Of a DNA stretch of 38,082 nt, positions 8,491 through 15,890 are shown in pieces (positions within the stretch are counted from its first letter, which is position 1; each line of letters begins with the position of its first letter). The stretch is from the NCBI GenBank assembly GCA_963625295.1, contig CAVFTC010000010.1:1-38082 (forward strand), read 5' to 3'. Origin of the DNA: CAG-488 sp963625295. GTDB taxonomy: Bacteria; Bacillota; Clostridia; Oscillospirales; Acutalibacteraceae. The notes under the pieces were generated by a model that did not search any database, was not told where the DNA came from, and saw only the letters and a list, made by a program, of their open reading frames with translations. Position numbers and translations under genes: made by a program.

Positions 8491-9843
8491 ATGGCACTTA
8501 TAACCAAGGCAATCAAGGGAACTCAGGATGTTCTTCCCTCAGAAAGCCACAAAAATCAATTTATCGAAAGCACATTGCTCAGTATTGCCAAGGATTTCGG
8601 ATTCAAGGAGATCCGCACCCCCGTTTTTGAGCATACGGAGCTTTTTACCCGTTCGGTCGGCGACACGACGGATGTTGTTCAAAAAGAGATGTACACCTTT
8701 AACGATAAGGGCGGCCGCTCAATCACCCTCAGACCCGAGGGAACGGCCGGTGCGGCAAGAGCTTTCCTTGAGCACGGCTTGCAGAACGAGCCTATGCCTC
8801 AAAAGGTCAGCTATATTACATCATGCTACCGTTATGAGAAGCCGCAGGCAGGCAGACTGCGTGAATTTCACCAGTTCGGCATTGAGTGCTACGGCACAGC
8901 CTCCCCTGCCGCCGACGCAGAGGTCATCTCGCTCGGAAATGAAATTTTCGGCTTTCTCGGCATTGACAGGATAAGCCTTGAAATAAATTCAATCGGCTGC
9001 CCGACCTGCCGCAAAAAATATCAGGAGGCATTGAAAGCGTACTTTGAGTCACGCAAGGACGAGCTTTGCGACACCTGCCTTGAAAGACTTGACAGAAATC
9101 CGATGAGGATTCTCGACTGTAAAAGTCCGATTTGTCACGAGATCGGACAGAATGCGCCGATAATCCTCGACTATCTCTGCGACGAATGCCACGACCACTT
9201 TGAGAAGGTTAAAATGTACCTTGAAGCGATGAACATTTCGTACACGGTCAATCCGCACATCGTAAGAGGTCTTGATTATTATACACGCACTGTATTTGAG
9301 TTTGTGACCGACGCTCTCGGCGCACAGAGCGCAGTTTGCGCCGGCGGACGCTACGACGGACTTGTTGAAGAAATCGGCGGTCCTCATGTCCCGGCTCTCG
9401 GCTTTGCGCTCGGACTTGAAAGAATTCTGCTTCTTCTTGAGGCTCAGGGAATTGAGCTTCCGGCGGCAGATGTTCCCGAAATTTACATCGGCAGCATCGG
9501 CGACGCTGCTTTGACTAAGGCGGCGGCTCTTGCGCTTGAGCTTCGTCAGTCCGGCATCGGCGCACAGTTTGACATTGTCGGTCGCTCCGTAAAGGCTCAG
9601 ATGAAGTTTGCCGACAAAATCAGCGCAAGATTCACAACGATTATCGGTGACGACGACCTCACGGCAGGCGTTGCCAAGGTCAAGAACATGGAAAGCGGCG
9701 AAACGCAGGAGATTTCTCTGGAGAGCTTTGCCGATGATTTTATGGAATATTCACTTCAATCGGCAGCTATGAAGCTTCAAGGCGCAGCCGCCGAGGACAT
9801 GGATAATATAGATTTAAGCAAAATTTTAGGAGGCTTAATATAA
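8491..9843 (+). CDS. hisS: Histidyl-tRNA synthetase
   Basis: A class II synthetase that charges tRNA-His in the cytoplasm, 450 residues. It opens with the typical KGTQDVLPSE, has the motif 2 region TLRPEGTAGAARAFLEHGL and CYRYEKPQAGRLREFHQFG, and the histidine A motif RGLDYYTRTVFEF. Motif 3 is in ALGFALGLERILLLLE, and a C-terminal anticodon-binding domain follows. ATG 8491 is used because AGGAG lies seven bases before it; a GTG at 8476 overlaps that site and is rejected. There is no room for a T-box leader: only 48 bp separate it from the preceding gene. It pairs with aspS in the usual Firmicute order. Confidence 0.97.
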   Translation: MALITKAIKGTQDVLPSESHKNQFIESTLLSIAKDFGFKEIRTPVFEHTELFTRSVGDTTDVVQKEMYTFNDKGGRSITLRPEGTAGAARAFLEHGLQNEPMPQKVSYITSCYRYEKPQAGRLREFHQFGIECYGTASPAADAEVISLGNEIFGFLGIDRISLEINSIGCPTCRKKYQEALKAYFESRKDELCDTCLERLDRNPMRILDCKSPICHEIGQNAPIILDYLCDECHDHFEKVKMYLEAMNISYTVNPHIVRGLDYYTRTVFEFVTDALGAQSAVCAGGRYDGLVEEIGGPHVPALGFALGLERILLLLEAQGIELPAADVPEIYIGSIGDAALTKAAALALELRQSGIGAQFDIVGRSVKAQMKFADKISARFTTIIGDDDLTAGVAKVKNMESGETQEISLESFADDFMEYSLQSAAMKLQGAAAEDMDNIDLSKILGGLI

Positions 9844-11624
9844 TGGACTTTATGACAGGCTTAAAGCGTACCGACTATTGCGGCGATCTCAGGATCGGCG
9901 ATGTCGGAAAAGAGGTTGTCGTTGCAGGCTGGGTGCAGCGTCAGCGTGACCTCGGCGCACTTATTTTTATTGACCTGCGTGACAGAACAGGTATTGTTCA
10001 GCTCGCATTCGGTGAAAACACGGACAAGGAGATTTTTGACAAAGCATTTTCGACAAGAAGCGAATTTGTTCTCATGGCAAAGGGCGTTGTTCGTGAGCGT
10101 TCTTCAAAGAACACCGAAATTCCGACAGGTGAAATTGAGATTGATGTTACGGATCTTCGAGTTCTCGGCAAAAGCGAAACTCCTCCGTTTGAGATCGTTG
10201 AAAATTGCCAGACCTCAGAGCTGACAAGGCTTAAATATCGCTATCTTGACCTTCGCCGTCCCGATCTTCAGCGCAACATAATCATGCGACACAAGATTTG
10301 CAAAATCACCCGTGACTATTTTGACGAGAACGGCTTTATTGAGATTGAAACGCCTATCCTTATCCGTTCCACTCCCGAGGGAGCGAGAGACTTCCTTGTT
10401 CCCAGCCGTATTCACAACGGTTCGTTCTATGCGCTTCCGCAGTCGCCGCAGCTTTACAAGCAGCTTTCAATGGTTGCCGGCTTTGACAGATATATGCAAA
10501 TCGCTCGCTGCTTCCGTGACGAGGATCTTCGTGCCGACCGTCAGCCGGAATTCACACAGATCGACCTTGAAATGTCCTTCGTTGACATGGAGGATGTTCT
10601 CGGCATCGGCGAAGGCTACATGAAGCGTGTATTCAAAGAGGCTCTCGGTGTTGACATTCAGCTTCCGCTCCCGAGAATTACATACAAAGAGGCTATGGAG
10701 CGTTTCGGCTCGGACAAGCCGGATACACGCTACGGCATGGAGCTTTATGACCTGAGCGAAATCGTTAAGGACTGCGGCTTCGGCGTATTCTCCAACACCG
10801 TAAAGGACGGCGGTTCTGTTCGTGGAATCACTGCAAAGAATGCTTTCAAGTCGCTTTCAAGAAAAGAAATCGACAAGCTCACCGACTCGGTCAAGGGCAA
10901 CGGCGCAAAGGGTCTTGCATGGGCAAGAATTGCCGAGGACGGAACGGTTTCATCCTCATTTGCAAAGTTCATCACCGAGGACGAGCTTAAAGCTATCCTT
11001 GCAAAAGCCGGCGCAGAAGCTGGCGATGTTGTTCTCATCATCGGCGATGTTAAAAATTCAATCGTTTTCAACGCTCTCGGCGCACTCCGTCAGGAGGTTG
11101 CGAGAAAGCTTGACATAATCCCAGAGGGTCAGTACAATCTTCTCTGGATCACCGAGTTCCCGTTCTTCGATTGGGACGAGGACAGCAAAACATGGGTTGC
11201 GATGCACCACCCGTTCACCGCTCCGATGGACGAATGCCTTGAATACCTTGAAACCGACAAGGCAAAGGTAAGAGCAAAGGCCTACGACCTTGTCCTCAAC
11301 GGAATCGAGCTTTCATCCGGTTCGATAAGAATCACGAATCCCGAGCTTCAGAGCAGAATCTTCACCCTCCTCAACCTCACTCAGGAGGAGGCTTATGCAA
11401 AGTTTGGCTACCTGCTTGACGCATTCAGGTACGGCGCACCGCCGCACGGCGGAATGGGCATCGGACTTGACCGCCTTGTTATGCAGATGCTCGGCTGCGA
11501 CAGTCTGAGAGATGTTGTAGCATACCCGAAGGTTCAGAACGCAAGCGAGCCGATGACCGGCTGCCCGGCAGAGGTTGACAACCTTCAGCTCGACGAGCTC
11601 GGAATCAAGCTCAAAACAGAATAA
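9843..11624 (+). CDS. aspS: Aspartyl-tRNA synthetase
   Basis: A class IIb synthetase of 593 residues, the bacterial type. It has an N-terminal OB-fold anticodon domain (VVVAGWVQRQRDLGALIFID), motif 2 in the ARCFRDEDLRADRQPEFTQID region, a GAD insertion domain in the middle, and motif 3 as GGMGIGLDRLVM. The start codon overlaps the hisS stop by one base (TAATG), with AGGAGG eight bases upstream inside hisS, so the two are translationally coupled. The sequence alone does not show whether it is strict for Asp or also charges tRNA-Asn; the latter would need gatCAB elsewhere. Confidence 0.97.
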   Translation: MDFMTGLKRTDYCGDLRIGDVGKEVVVAGWVQRQRDLGALIFIDLRDRTGIVQLAFGENTDKEIFDKAFSTRSEFVLMAKGVVRERSSKNTEIPTGEIEIDVTDLRVLGKSETPPFEIVENCQTSELTRLKYRYLDLRRPDLQRNIIMRHKICKITRDYFDENGFIEIETPILIRSTPEGARDFLVPSRIHNGSFYALPQSPQLYKQLSMVAGFDRYMQIARCFRDEDLRADRQPEFTQIDLEMSFVDMEDVLGIGEGYMKRVFKEALGVDIQLPLPRITYKEAMERFGSDKPDTRYGMELYDLSEIVKDCGFGVFSNTVKDGGSVRGITAKNAFKSLSRKEIDKLTDSVKGNGAKGLAWARIAEDGTVSSSFAKFITEDELKAILAKAGAEAGDVVLIIGDVKNSIVFNALGALRQEVARKLDIIPEGQYNLLWITEFPFFDWDEDSKTWVAMHHPFTAPMDECLEYLETDKAKVRAKAYDLVLNGIELSSGSIRITNPELQSRIFTLLNLTQEEAYAKFGYLLDAFRYGAPPHGGMGIGLDRLVMQMLGCDSLRDVVAYPKVQNASEPMTGCPAEVDNLQLDELGIKLKTE

Positions 11625-11638
11625 TTTCCAAAAAAATT

Positions 11639-11673
11639 ACCGCTTTCCATTTCGGAGAGCGGTTTTCCTTTTT
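11639..11673 (+). terminator. Intrinsic terminator after aspS
   Basis: ACCGCTTTCC pairs with GGAGAGCGGT (one G-U pair), loop ATTTC, followed by TTTTCCTTTTT. It starts 14 bp after the aspS stop codon and fits an end of the hisS-aspS transcript. Confidence 0.85.
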
Positions 11674-11746
11674 GCTGTTAAGACAATTGTGATGTATTGC
11701 GTAGGTTGACTTCTTCACAAGCCTATTTGCTTGCATGAAATGCTTT

Positions 11747-11983
11747 TTACTTTACAACCCATTTATGTCCACAATTTTGACAAATTGCAACTGTTTGATT
11801 TTTTATTTTCGTTTTTCCTGTTCCTTTATGTTTTCCAACCAATAGCCACAATCCGCAAGTACATACGATAAGCAAAGCTCTACCGATTCCCCAAAGGCAT
11901 CCATTACCTTTTCCTTTTGTTTTTGAAGAAACCTGCTCTGTTGTGACTATGACATTTTCCGAGTTGCATTTTGGACAAATCAT
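11747..11983 (-). CDS. Small zinc-ribbon protein with a hydrophobic core
   Basis: A 78-residue protein with two CxxC knuckles, Cys3/Cys6 near the start and Cys68/Cys71 near the end (CQNCGHKWVVK). These could form one zinc ribbon. Between them is a hydrophobic segment at residues 29-50, itself rich in Cys and Trp, so a membrane anchor is possible. The ATG at 11983 follows GGAGG by six bases; an ATG at 12007 precedes that site and is not used. The gene is AT-rich, unlike aspS. I cannot name a function; it could be a stand-alone zinc ribbon or the partner of a larger system. Its promoter lies at 12006-12034. Confidence 0.7.
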   Translation of the reverse strand: MICPKCNSENVIVTTEQVSSKTKGKGNGCLWGIGRALLIVCTCGLWLLVGKHKGTGKTKIKNQTVAICQNCGHKWVVK

Positions 11984-12005
11984 ACTACTCCTCCTTTTTT
12001 TCAAC

Positions 12006-12034
12006 ATTATACCACATCATTCTTACCATTGCAA
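12006..12034 (-). promoter_or_regulatory. Sigma-A promoter of the zinc-ribbon gene
   Basis: On the minus strand TTGCAA (12034-12029), a 17-bp spacer and TATAAT (12011-12006), with TGG directly before the -10 as an extended element. The -35 hexamer is a palindrome and lies within a repeated ATTGCAA/TTTGCAA stretch upstream of the divergent RHH gene. Confidence 0.6.
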
Positions 12035-12098
12035 TACATTTGCAATGCATATTATATATTTTTTTTAATATACAATGTTACCGAATAAGGAAGTGATA

Positions 12099-12281
12099 TT
12101 GTTGAAAAAATTCAAAATACCGTCCGTCCCACCAACAACAAATAAGTGCATTCGTTTTCCAAATGATGTTATTGAAGAAGTTGAAAAAGCAATATCAGGC
12201 AAATCATGTACTTTTACGGCATTTGTTGTAGAAGCAGTAAGAGTTGCTTTAGAGAACTTAGAAGAAGAAAACAGTAAATAA
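12099..12281 (+). CDS. Ribbon-helix-helix (Arc/CopG-like) DNA-binding protein
   Basis: A protein of about 60 residues with the layout of a ribbon-helix-helix repressor: a short strand (NKCIRFP), helix one (NDVIEEVEKAIS), the turn GKSC, and helix two (TFTAFVVEAVRVALENL). Such proteins act as dimers and often repress their own or neighbouring promoters, for instance as antitoxins. No toxin gene sits next to it. The start is unsure: an ATG at 12075 has no ribosome binding site, whereas AAGGAAG is well spaced for TTG at 12099 (or 12102). The gene is short, AT-rich and closed by a strong terminator. Confidence 0.65.
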   Translation: MLKKFKIPSVPPTTNKCIRFPNDVIEEVEKAISGKSCTFTAFVVEAVRVALENLEEENSK

Positions 12282-12284
12282 TAA

Positions 12285-12330
12285 AACAGTTGTATGACTT
12301 CCAATCAATCATACAACTGTTTTGTTTTTT
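12285..12330 (+). terminator. Intrinsic terminator after the RHH gene
   Basis: A perfect 14-bp stem (AAACAGTTGTATGA with its complement at 12309-12322) followed by TTGTTTTTT. In the other direction the stem is followed by TTTTATTATTT, so it may also serve the convergent HAD gene. Confidence 0.88.
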
Positions 12331-12982
12331 ATATTACAATTTTTTCAACCTCTTTGAAGCTTGCGACAACATAATCCGCCTTGTACTCGTCAAATTCCTC
12401 TTGGCTGCCGTAGCCGAAAAGGACTGCAGCGCAGGCTATTCCAGCCTTGTGCGCTCCGACTATGTCGTATTTTCTGTCGCCTACCATAAGAACACGGCTT
12501 TTATCCGTAACGCCGGTTCGCCTTATCGCCTCCTCGACGATAATCGCCTTGTCGGGATCGGTATAATTTTTATCTGCACCTACAATGCAATCAAAATATT
12601 TCTCAATGCCGCCTGCCTTGATTATGTTCGTCAAAGCCTCCTGCGGCTTGGAGCTTGCAACGGCGGTCTTGATTCCATTTTCATTCAGCTTTTGAAGAAG
12701 CTCGATTATGCCGTCGTAAAGCTTATATTTATACAGTCCGACCTCGGCATATTTCTCACGGTAGCTTTGCATGAGCGACTGAACCTCGTCGTCGCTGAGC
12801 TGAGGATAAAGCGTATGATAGCTGACTATCATCGGCGGTCCGATAAATTTGCGTATTTCCTCGTCGCTCGGCTGCTCAAGCCCGTGAACATCTATCGCAT
12901 GGCGCACGCAGAGAAAAACTCCCTCGCCCGTGTCGGCAACCGTGCCGTCAAAATCAAAAAGCACCGCATCAAAATTCGACAT
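12329..12982 (-). CDS. HAD-family hydrolase, phosphoglycolate phosphatase-like
   Basis: A 217-residue HAD phosphatase of subclass I. Motif I is VLFDFDGTVADTG with nucleophile Asp10 and acid/base Asp12. Motif II is AVASSKPQ, and motif IV is VLMVGDRKYDIVGA with the metal-binding aspartates. An alpha-helical cap follows motif I. The closest broad group is Gph/PpaX-like phosphatases, but the substrate cannot be told from sequence. The start ATG has AAGGAGG seven bases upstream. It is transcribed away from trpS, and the two promoters overlap. Confidence 0.9.
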   Translation of the reverse strand: MSNFDAVLFDFDGTVADTGEGVFLCVRHAIDVHGLEQPSDEEIRKFIGPPMIVSYHTLYPQLSDDEVQSLMQSYREKYAEVGLYKYKLYDGIIELLQKLNENGIKTAVASSKPQEALTNIIKAGGIEKYFDCIVGADKNYTDPDKAIIVEEAIRRTGVTDKSRVLMVGDRKYDIVGAHKAGIACAAVLFGYGSQEEFDEYKADYVVASFKEVEKIVI

Positions 12983-13007
12983 AAAATGACCTCCTTCATA
13001 CCCGATA

Positions 13008-13036
13008 ATTCTATCACAAATAATAATGATTTACAA
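13008..13036 (-). promoter_or_regulatory. Candidate promoter of the HAD gene
   Basis: On the minus strand TTGTAA (13036-13031), 17 bp, TAGAAT (13013-13008). The -35 matches consensus in four of six bases. It shares bases with the -35 of the divergent trpS promoter. Confidence 0.45.
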
Positions 13037-13058
13037 TACGCTTTTTTTATGATATAAT
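13030..13058 (+). promoter_or_regulatory. Sigma-A promoter of trpS
   Basis: TTTACA (13030-13035), a 17-bp spacer and perfect TATAAT (13053-13058). The leader to the trpS start is only about 25 nt, which rules out a T-box here. Confidence 0.7.
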
Positions 13059-13087
13059 ATCACCAGTTTTGATTTGGAGTGATATAA

Positions 13088-14095
13088 ATGGAGAATACAG
13101 AAAGAAAAGACCGTGTGCTCAGTATGATTCAGCCGACCTCCGTTCCGACGCTCGGCAACTACCTCGGCGCACTTAAAAATTGGAAGCAGATGAGCGCAGA
13201 CAACGATTGTATCTTTGCCGTTGCAGATCTTCATGCAATTACGGTTCGTCAGGAACCGGCAAAGCTCAGAAAGCAGTCGCTTGAAATGTACGCTTTGATG
13301 ATTGCTCTCGGCCTTGACCCGGAGAAAAATATAATTTTCGTTCAATCTCATGTTCCGCAGCACAGCCAACTCGGTTGGATTCTCAATTGCTACACGCAGT
13401 TCGGCGAGGCGGCAAGAATGACCCAGTTTAAGGATAAATCGGCCAAGCACGCCGACAATGTAAATGTCGGACTTTTTGCATATCCGACTCTCATGGCGGC
13501 AGATATTCTGCTTTATCAGGCGGATTATGTCCCGGTCGGTGTGGATCAGAAGCAGCACCTTGAAATCACCCGTGACATTGCGGAGCGTTTCAACGGCGCA
13601 TATTCGCTGACCTTTACAATTCCCAAGCCGTATATCGGCAAAATGGGGGCAAAGGTCATGTCGCTTCAAGACCCCACAAAAAAGATGTCCAAGTCGGACA
13701 CAAACCCCAAAGCGTCGGTTTATGTTCTTGATACGCCGGACGATATTATGAAAAAATTCAAGTCTGCAGTTACGGATTCCGAGGCAAAGGTTCGCTATGC
13801 TGACGGCAAGGACGGAATAAACAACCTGATGGGCATCTATTCCTGCTGCACGGGCAAGAGCCTTGAAGAAATCGAGGCCGAGTTCGACGGCAAGGGCTAC
13901 GGCGACTTTAAGGCAGCCGTTGCCGAAAGCGTTATTGCCGATGTGAAGCCCGTTCAGGACAGATTTGCCGAAATAATAAAGGACAAGGCTTACATTGAAA
14001 AATGTGCCAAGGAGGGTGCGGAAAAAGCCTCGTACATCGCCAACAAGACCCTGACGAAGGTCATGAAAAAGGTCGGCTTCTGGCAGGTTAAATAA
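13088..14095 (+). CDS. trpS: Tryptophanyl-tRNA synthetase
   Basis: A class I synthetase that charges tRNA-Trp, 335 residues, the usual length for bacterial TrpRS. The HIGH-type signature is seen as PTLGNYLGALKNW, the active-site region has FAVADLHAIT, and the KMSKS loop is DPTKKMSKSD. GGAGTGATATAA precedes the ATG. It appears monocistronic: it has its own promoter at 13030-13058 and a bidirectional terminator after it. Tryptophan synthetase genes of Firmicutes often carry T-boxes; this one has none. Confidence 0.97.
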   Translation: MENTERKDRVLSMIQPTSVPTLGNYLGALKNWKQMSADNDCIFAVADLHAITVRQEPAKLRKQSLEMYALMIALGLDPEKNIIFVQSHVPQHSQLGWILNCYTQFGEAARMTQFKDKSAKHADNVNVGLFAYPTLMAADILLYQADYVPVGVDQKQHLEITRDIAERFNGAYSLTFTIPKPYIGKMGAKVMSLQDPTKKMSKSDTNPKASVYVLDTPDDIMKKFKSAVTDSEAKVRYADGKDGINNLMGIYSCCTGKSLEEIEAEFDGKGYGDFKAAVAESVIADVKPVQDRFAEIIKDKAYIEKCAKEGAEKASYIANKTLTKVMKKVGFWQVK

Positions 14096-14098
14096 TAT

Positions 14099-14134
14099 TT
14101 AAGGCAACACCGCACAATTGAGGTGTTGCCTTAA
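14099..14134 (+). repeat. Palindromic 3'-end element, copy 3
   Basis: A compact copy with a perfect 11-bp stem (AAGGCAACACC with GGTGTTGCCTT) around GCACAATTGA. It lies 3 bp after the trpS stop codon. Compared with copies 1 and 6 it lacks the inner GTGCGG arm. Confidence 0.65.
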
Positions 14135-14178
14135 AAAGACTATAACTCACAAGCCGTGAATTATAGTCTTTGTTTTTT
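14135..14178. terminator. Bidirectional intrinsic terminator between trpS and the 3D-domain gene
   Basis: A perfect 11-bp stem AAAGACTATAA/TTATAGTCTTT (14135-14145 with 14161-14171), followed on the plus strand by GTTTTTT. On the minus strand it is followed by TTTTTAAGG. It ends trpS and the convergent gene at 14180. Confidence 0.85.
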
Positions 14179-14179
14179 A

Positions 14180-15439
14180 TCAGAGAATATAAATTGTAAC
14201 GCCTCGTCTACCGAATGCGCTTGCCTCGCTCTCGGAATCAAAATAGAGGTCGCAGAGCGTTGAACTGCTGCCCGACCAGTAGATAAATCCGCCGGTGTCC
14301 TCTGCCGATGCGTAGCCGTAAACATATGAGCCGTCGTTTGAAACGATCCACATCTTTGTACCGTAAGGGATCTGATTCGGATTGACTGCAATGTAGCCCG
14401 GTCTTACGGACTTGCCCGTTGCGGTAACTCCACCGCCCGAATATGCGGAAGCTGTGCCGGTAATAACTCTTGAGTACGATGTCGGAACTCCGTCCTTGCC
14501 GATTTGAAGGCTTGACGGTGCGCTGAGCGTTGAAACGGTGTTGAATCCGCTTGCGCTGACCGTCGGACGCTTCTTTGTGCCAACCTCAAGAATGCATTCT
14601 GTTGCAGCCTTTGTAACAACGGAATTGATTTTTACCGACTCGGTGAGCTTTCCGTCAACATACTTATCCTTGTAGGTCACATTCTGGCGACCGTTAACGC
14701 CCTTCTGAATCGTTTTTGTCTGATCCGTGTAAAGACTTGCGTTATCCTTCTTCTGAGTTGTATACGGAAGAGCCTCGTCAACCGTTCTCTCTTTATAGGT
14801 TACACGCTGAACCTTGATTTGCATATTTGCGGTTAGCGCCGTATCGAGCGAGGCGGAAATGATGTCGTCATCGTCAATCGTTACGACCGCCTTGTTGAGT
14901 GCGTCTGCGACTGTGCCCGTTGCAATGTTGAGCTTATAAGTCTCGCCGTCGGCAATAACCGTCACGGGGAAGGCACGGGAAATGACGATCTCCATACCCT
15001 CGTAAACAACATCTTCCTTGTTGCAGCTAAGCTCGTCGCCGTCGTTAAGACCGATACCGTTTGACGAAAGTGTTCTTTCTACCGAACCAACGCCCGGATA
15101 CTCAACGCCCTCGGCGGAGTTGTCATAAACGGTGACGGTGCAAGCTCTGTAAACTATGATGGTTGACTTTGAGCCGCTTGAAAAATCGGAAAGGTCAACA
15201 ACATCTCCCTTGTTCAGGCTGACATTTGCCTGAGTGAGAATATCATCTGCGCTTTCACGCATTGTTGTTATATTGATCTCGCCGTCATCGACAACGATTT
15301 TTACCGAATATGAATTGGCGGCGGCGGCATAGATAGTCGCTGCGGCAAAGCAAACGATAACGCTTATCATAATAGCCTTAACCTTTACCTTGGAAATCGC
15401 ACTACCGATTTTCTTCAGTGTTAATTTGATCGTTTCCAT
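14180..15439 (-). CDS. DUF348/G5/3D-domain cell-wall protein (YabE-like)
   Basis: A 419-residue envelope protein. A membrane anchor or uncleaved signal sits at about residues 21-42. Two or three DUF348 repeats follow (the first contains VKIVVDDGEINITTMRESA). Next comes a G5 domain, from RVTYKERTVDEALPYTTQ to about TECILEVGTKKR, and the C-terminus is a 3D domain. That domain shows the family pattern: ATGKSVRPGYIAVNP, IPYGTKMWI, AEDTGG, CDLYFDS and FGRRGVTIYIL, including the aspartates of the double-psi barrel. Bacillus YabE and clostridial relatives are Rpf/MltA-like peptidoglycan enzymes; a lytic role here is inferred. It has its own perfect promoter at 15507-15535 and no neighbour on its strand. 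Confidence 0.9.
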   Translation of the reverse strand: METIKLTLKKIGSAISKVKVKAIMISVIVCFAAATIYAAAANSYSVKIVVDDGEINITTMRESADDILTQANVSLNKGDVVDLSDFSSGSKSTIIVYRACTVTVYDNSAEGVEYPGVGSVERTLSSNGIGLNDGDELSCNKEDVVYEGMEIVISRAFPVTVIADGETYKLNIATGTVADALNKAVVTIDDDDIISASLDTALTANMQIKVQRVTYKERTVDEALPYTTQKKDNASLYTDQTKTIQKGVNGRQNVTYKDKYVDGKLTESVKINSVVTKAATECILEVGTKKRPTVSASGFNTVSTLSAPSSLQIGKDGVPTSYSRVITGTASAYSGGGVTATGKSVRPGYIAVNPNQIPYGTKMWIVSNDGSYVYGYASAEDTGGFIYWSGSSSTLCDLYFDSESEASAFGRRGVTIYIL

Positions 15440-15458
15440 TTTGGAAGCTCCTTTTATC

Positions 15459-15472
15459 AGGTAAAAACCTGT
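15459..15472 (-). promoter_or_regulatory. Small palindrome in the leader of the 3D-domain gene
   Basis: CAGGTTTTTACCTG on the minus strand, a five-base inverted repeat about 10 bp before the ribosome binding site GGAGC. It could form a small hairpin or be a protein site; function unknown. Confidence 0.3.
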
Positions 15473-15506
15473 AATTTGTAAGTTGCTTTGAGAACCAACG
15501 CTGCCT

Positions 15507-15535
15507 ATTATAGTAATCTATAGCTAATTTGTCAA
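15507..15535 (-). promoter_or_regulatory. Perfect consensus sigma-A promoter of the 3D-domain gene
   Basis: On the minus strand TTGACA (15535-15530), exactly 17 bp, TATAAT (15512-15507). The leader is about 60 nt, too short for a c-di-AMP riboswitch of the kind found before many such genes. Confidence 0.8.
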
Positions 15536-15827
15536 ATAAAAAAGCAAATTGATTTTGTTTAATTTTCACAAACGGATTGTCATAATCTCAGAAAAATCCG
15601 AGGAATTACGGCTGAAAATTGCTAATAAATGTCATTTGTCAACCGCTGAGAGGCTCAATTTTTGTGCAAAATCTAAAAAGTTACAAAAAGTTACAGACGA
15701 AGCGTAAAATTGCCCCTTTCGGCGTTATTTGCTGCAATTTTTGCCTATCCTTTAATATAATATATACCCGTACAAGCCCAAAATCATGCAGTAATCGGAA
15801 AAATTTCTTGTAACCACTTGTAACTTG
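15536..15827. other. Intergenic region with repeated TTGTAAC/GTTACAA boxes
   Basis: This gene-free stretch lies between two divergent perfect promoters. It holds AAGTTACA twice in tandem (about 15677-15696) and CTTGTAAC twice (about 15807-15824), the latter directly before the TTGACA of the plus-strand promoter. A looser copy (ATTGTAATAACTTGT) lies inside that promoter's spacer. The two upstream boxes are in inverted orientation to the downstream ones. They look like operator sites for a regulator. No RNA gene or ORF was found here. Confidence 0.4.
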
Positions 15828-15856
15828 TTGACAAAATTGTAATAACTTGTTATAAT
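15828..15856 (+). promoter_or_regulatory. Perfect consensus sigma-A promoter of the dockerin gene
   Basis: TTGACA (15828-15833), 17-bp spacer, TATAAT (15851-15856). The spacer and upstream flank contain the TTGTAA-type repeats. A leader of about 30 nt carries AGGAAGG before the ATG. Confidence 0.82.
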
Positions 15857-15890
15857 TGTAGCCGATGTAAAAAACATTGGAGGAAGGAAT

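Noticed and set aside
12290..13057. 255-aa open frame antisense to the HAD gene
   Set aside because: It begins inside a terminator and covers a clear HAD hydrolase and a promoter region.
13059..13087. T-box upstream of trpS
   Set aside because: The leader is about 25 nt; likewise hisS has only 48 bp before it.
15440..15506. c-di-AMP (ydaO) riboswitch before the 3D-domain gene
   Set aside because: The promoter leaves only about 60 nt of leader, too short for that aptamer, and none of its conserved sequence is seen.
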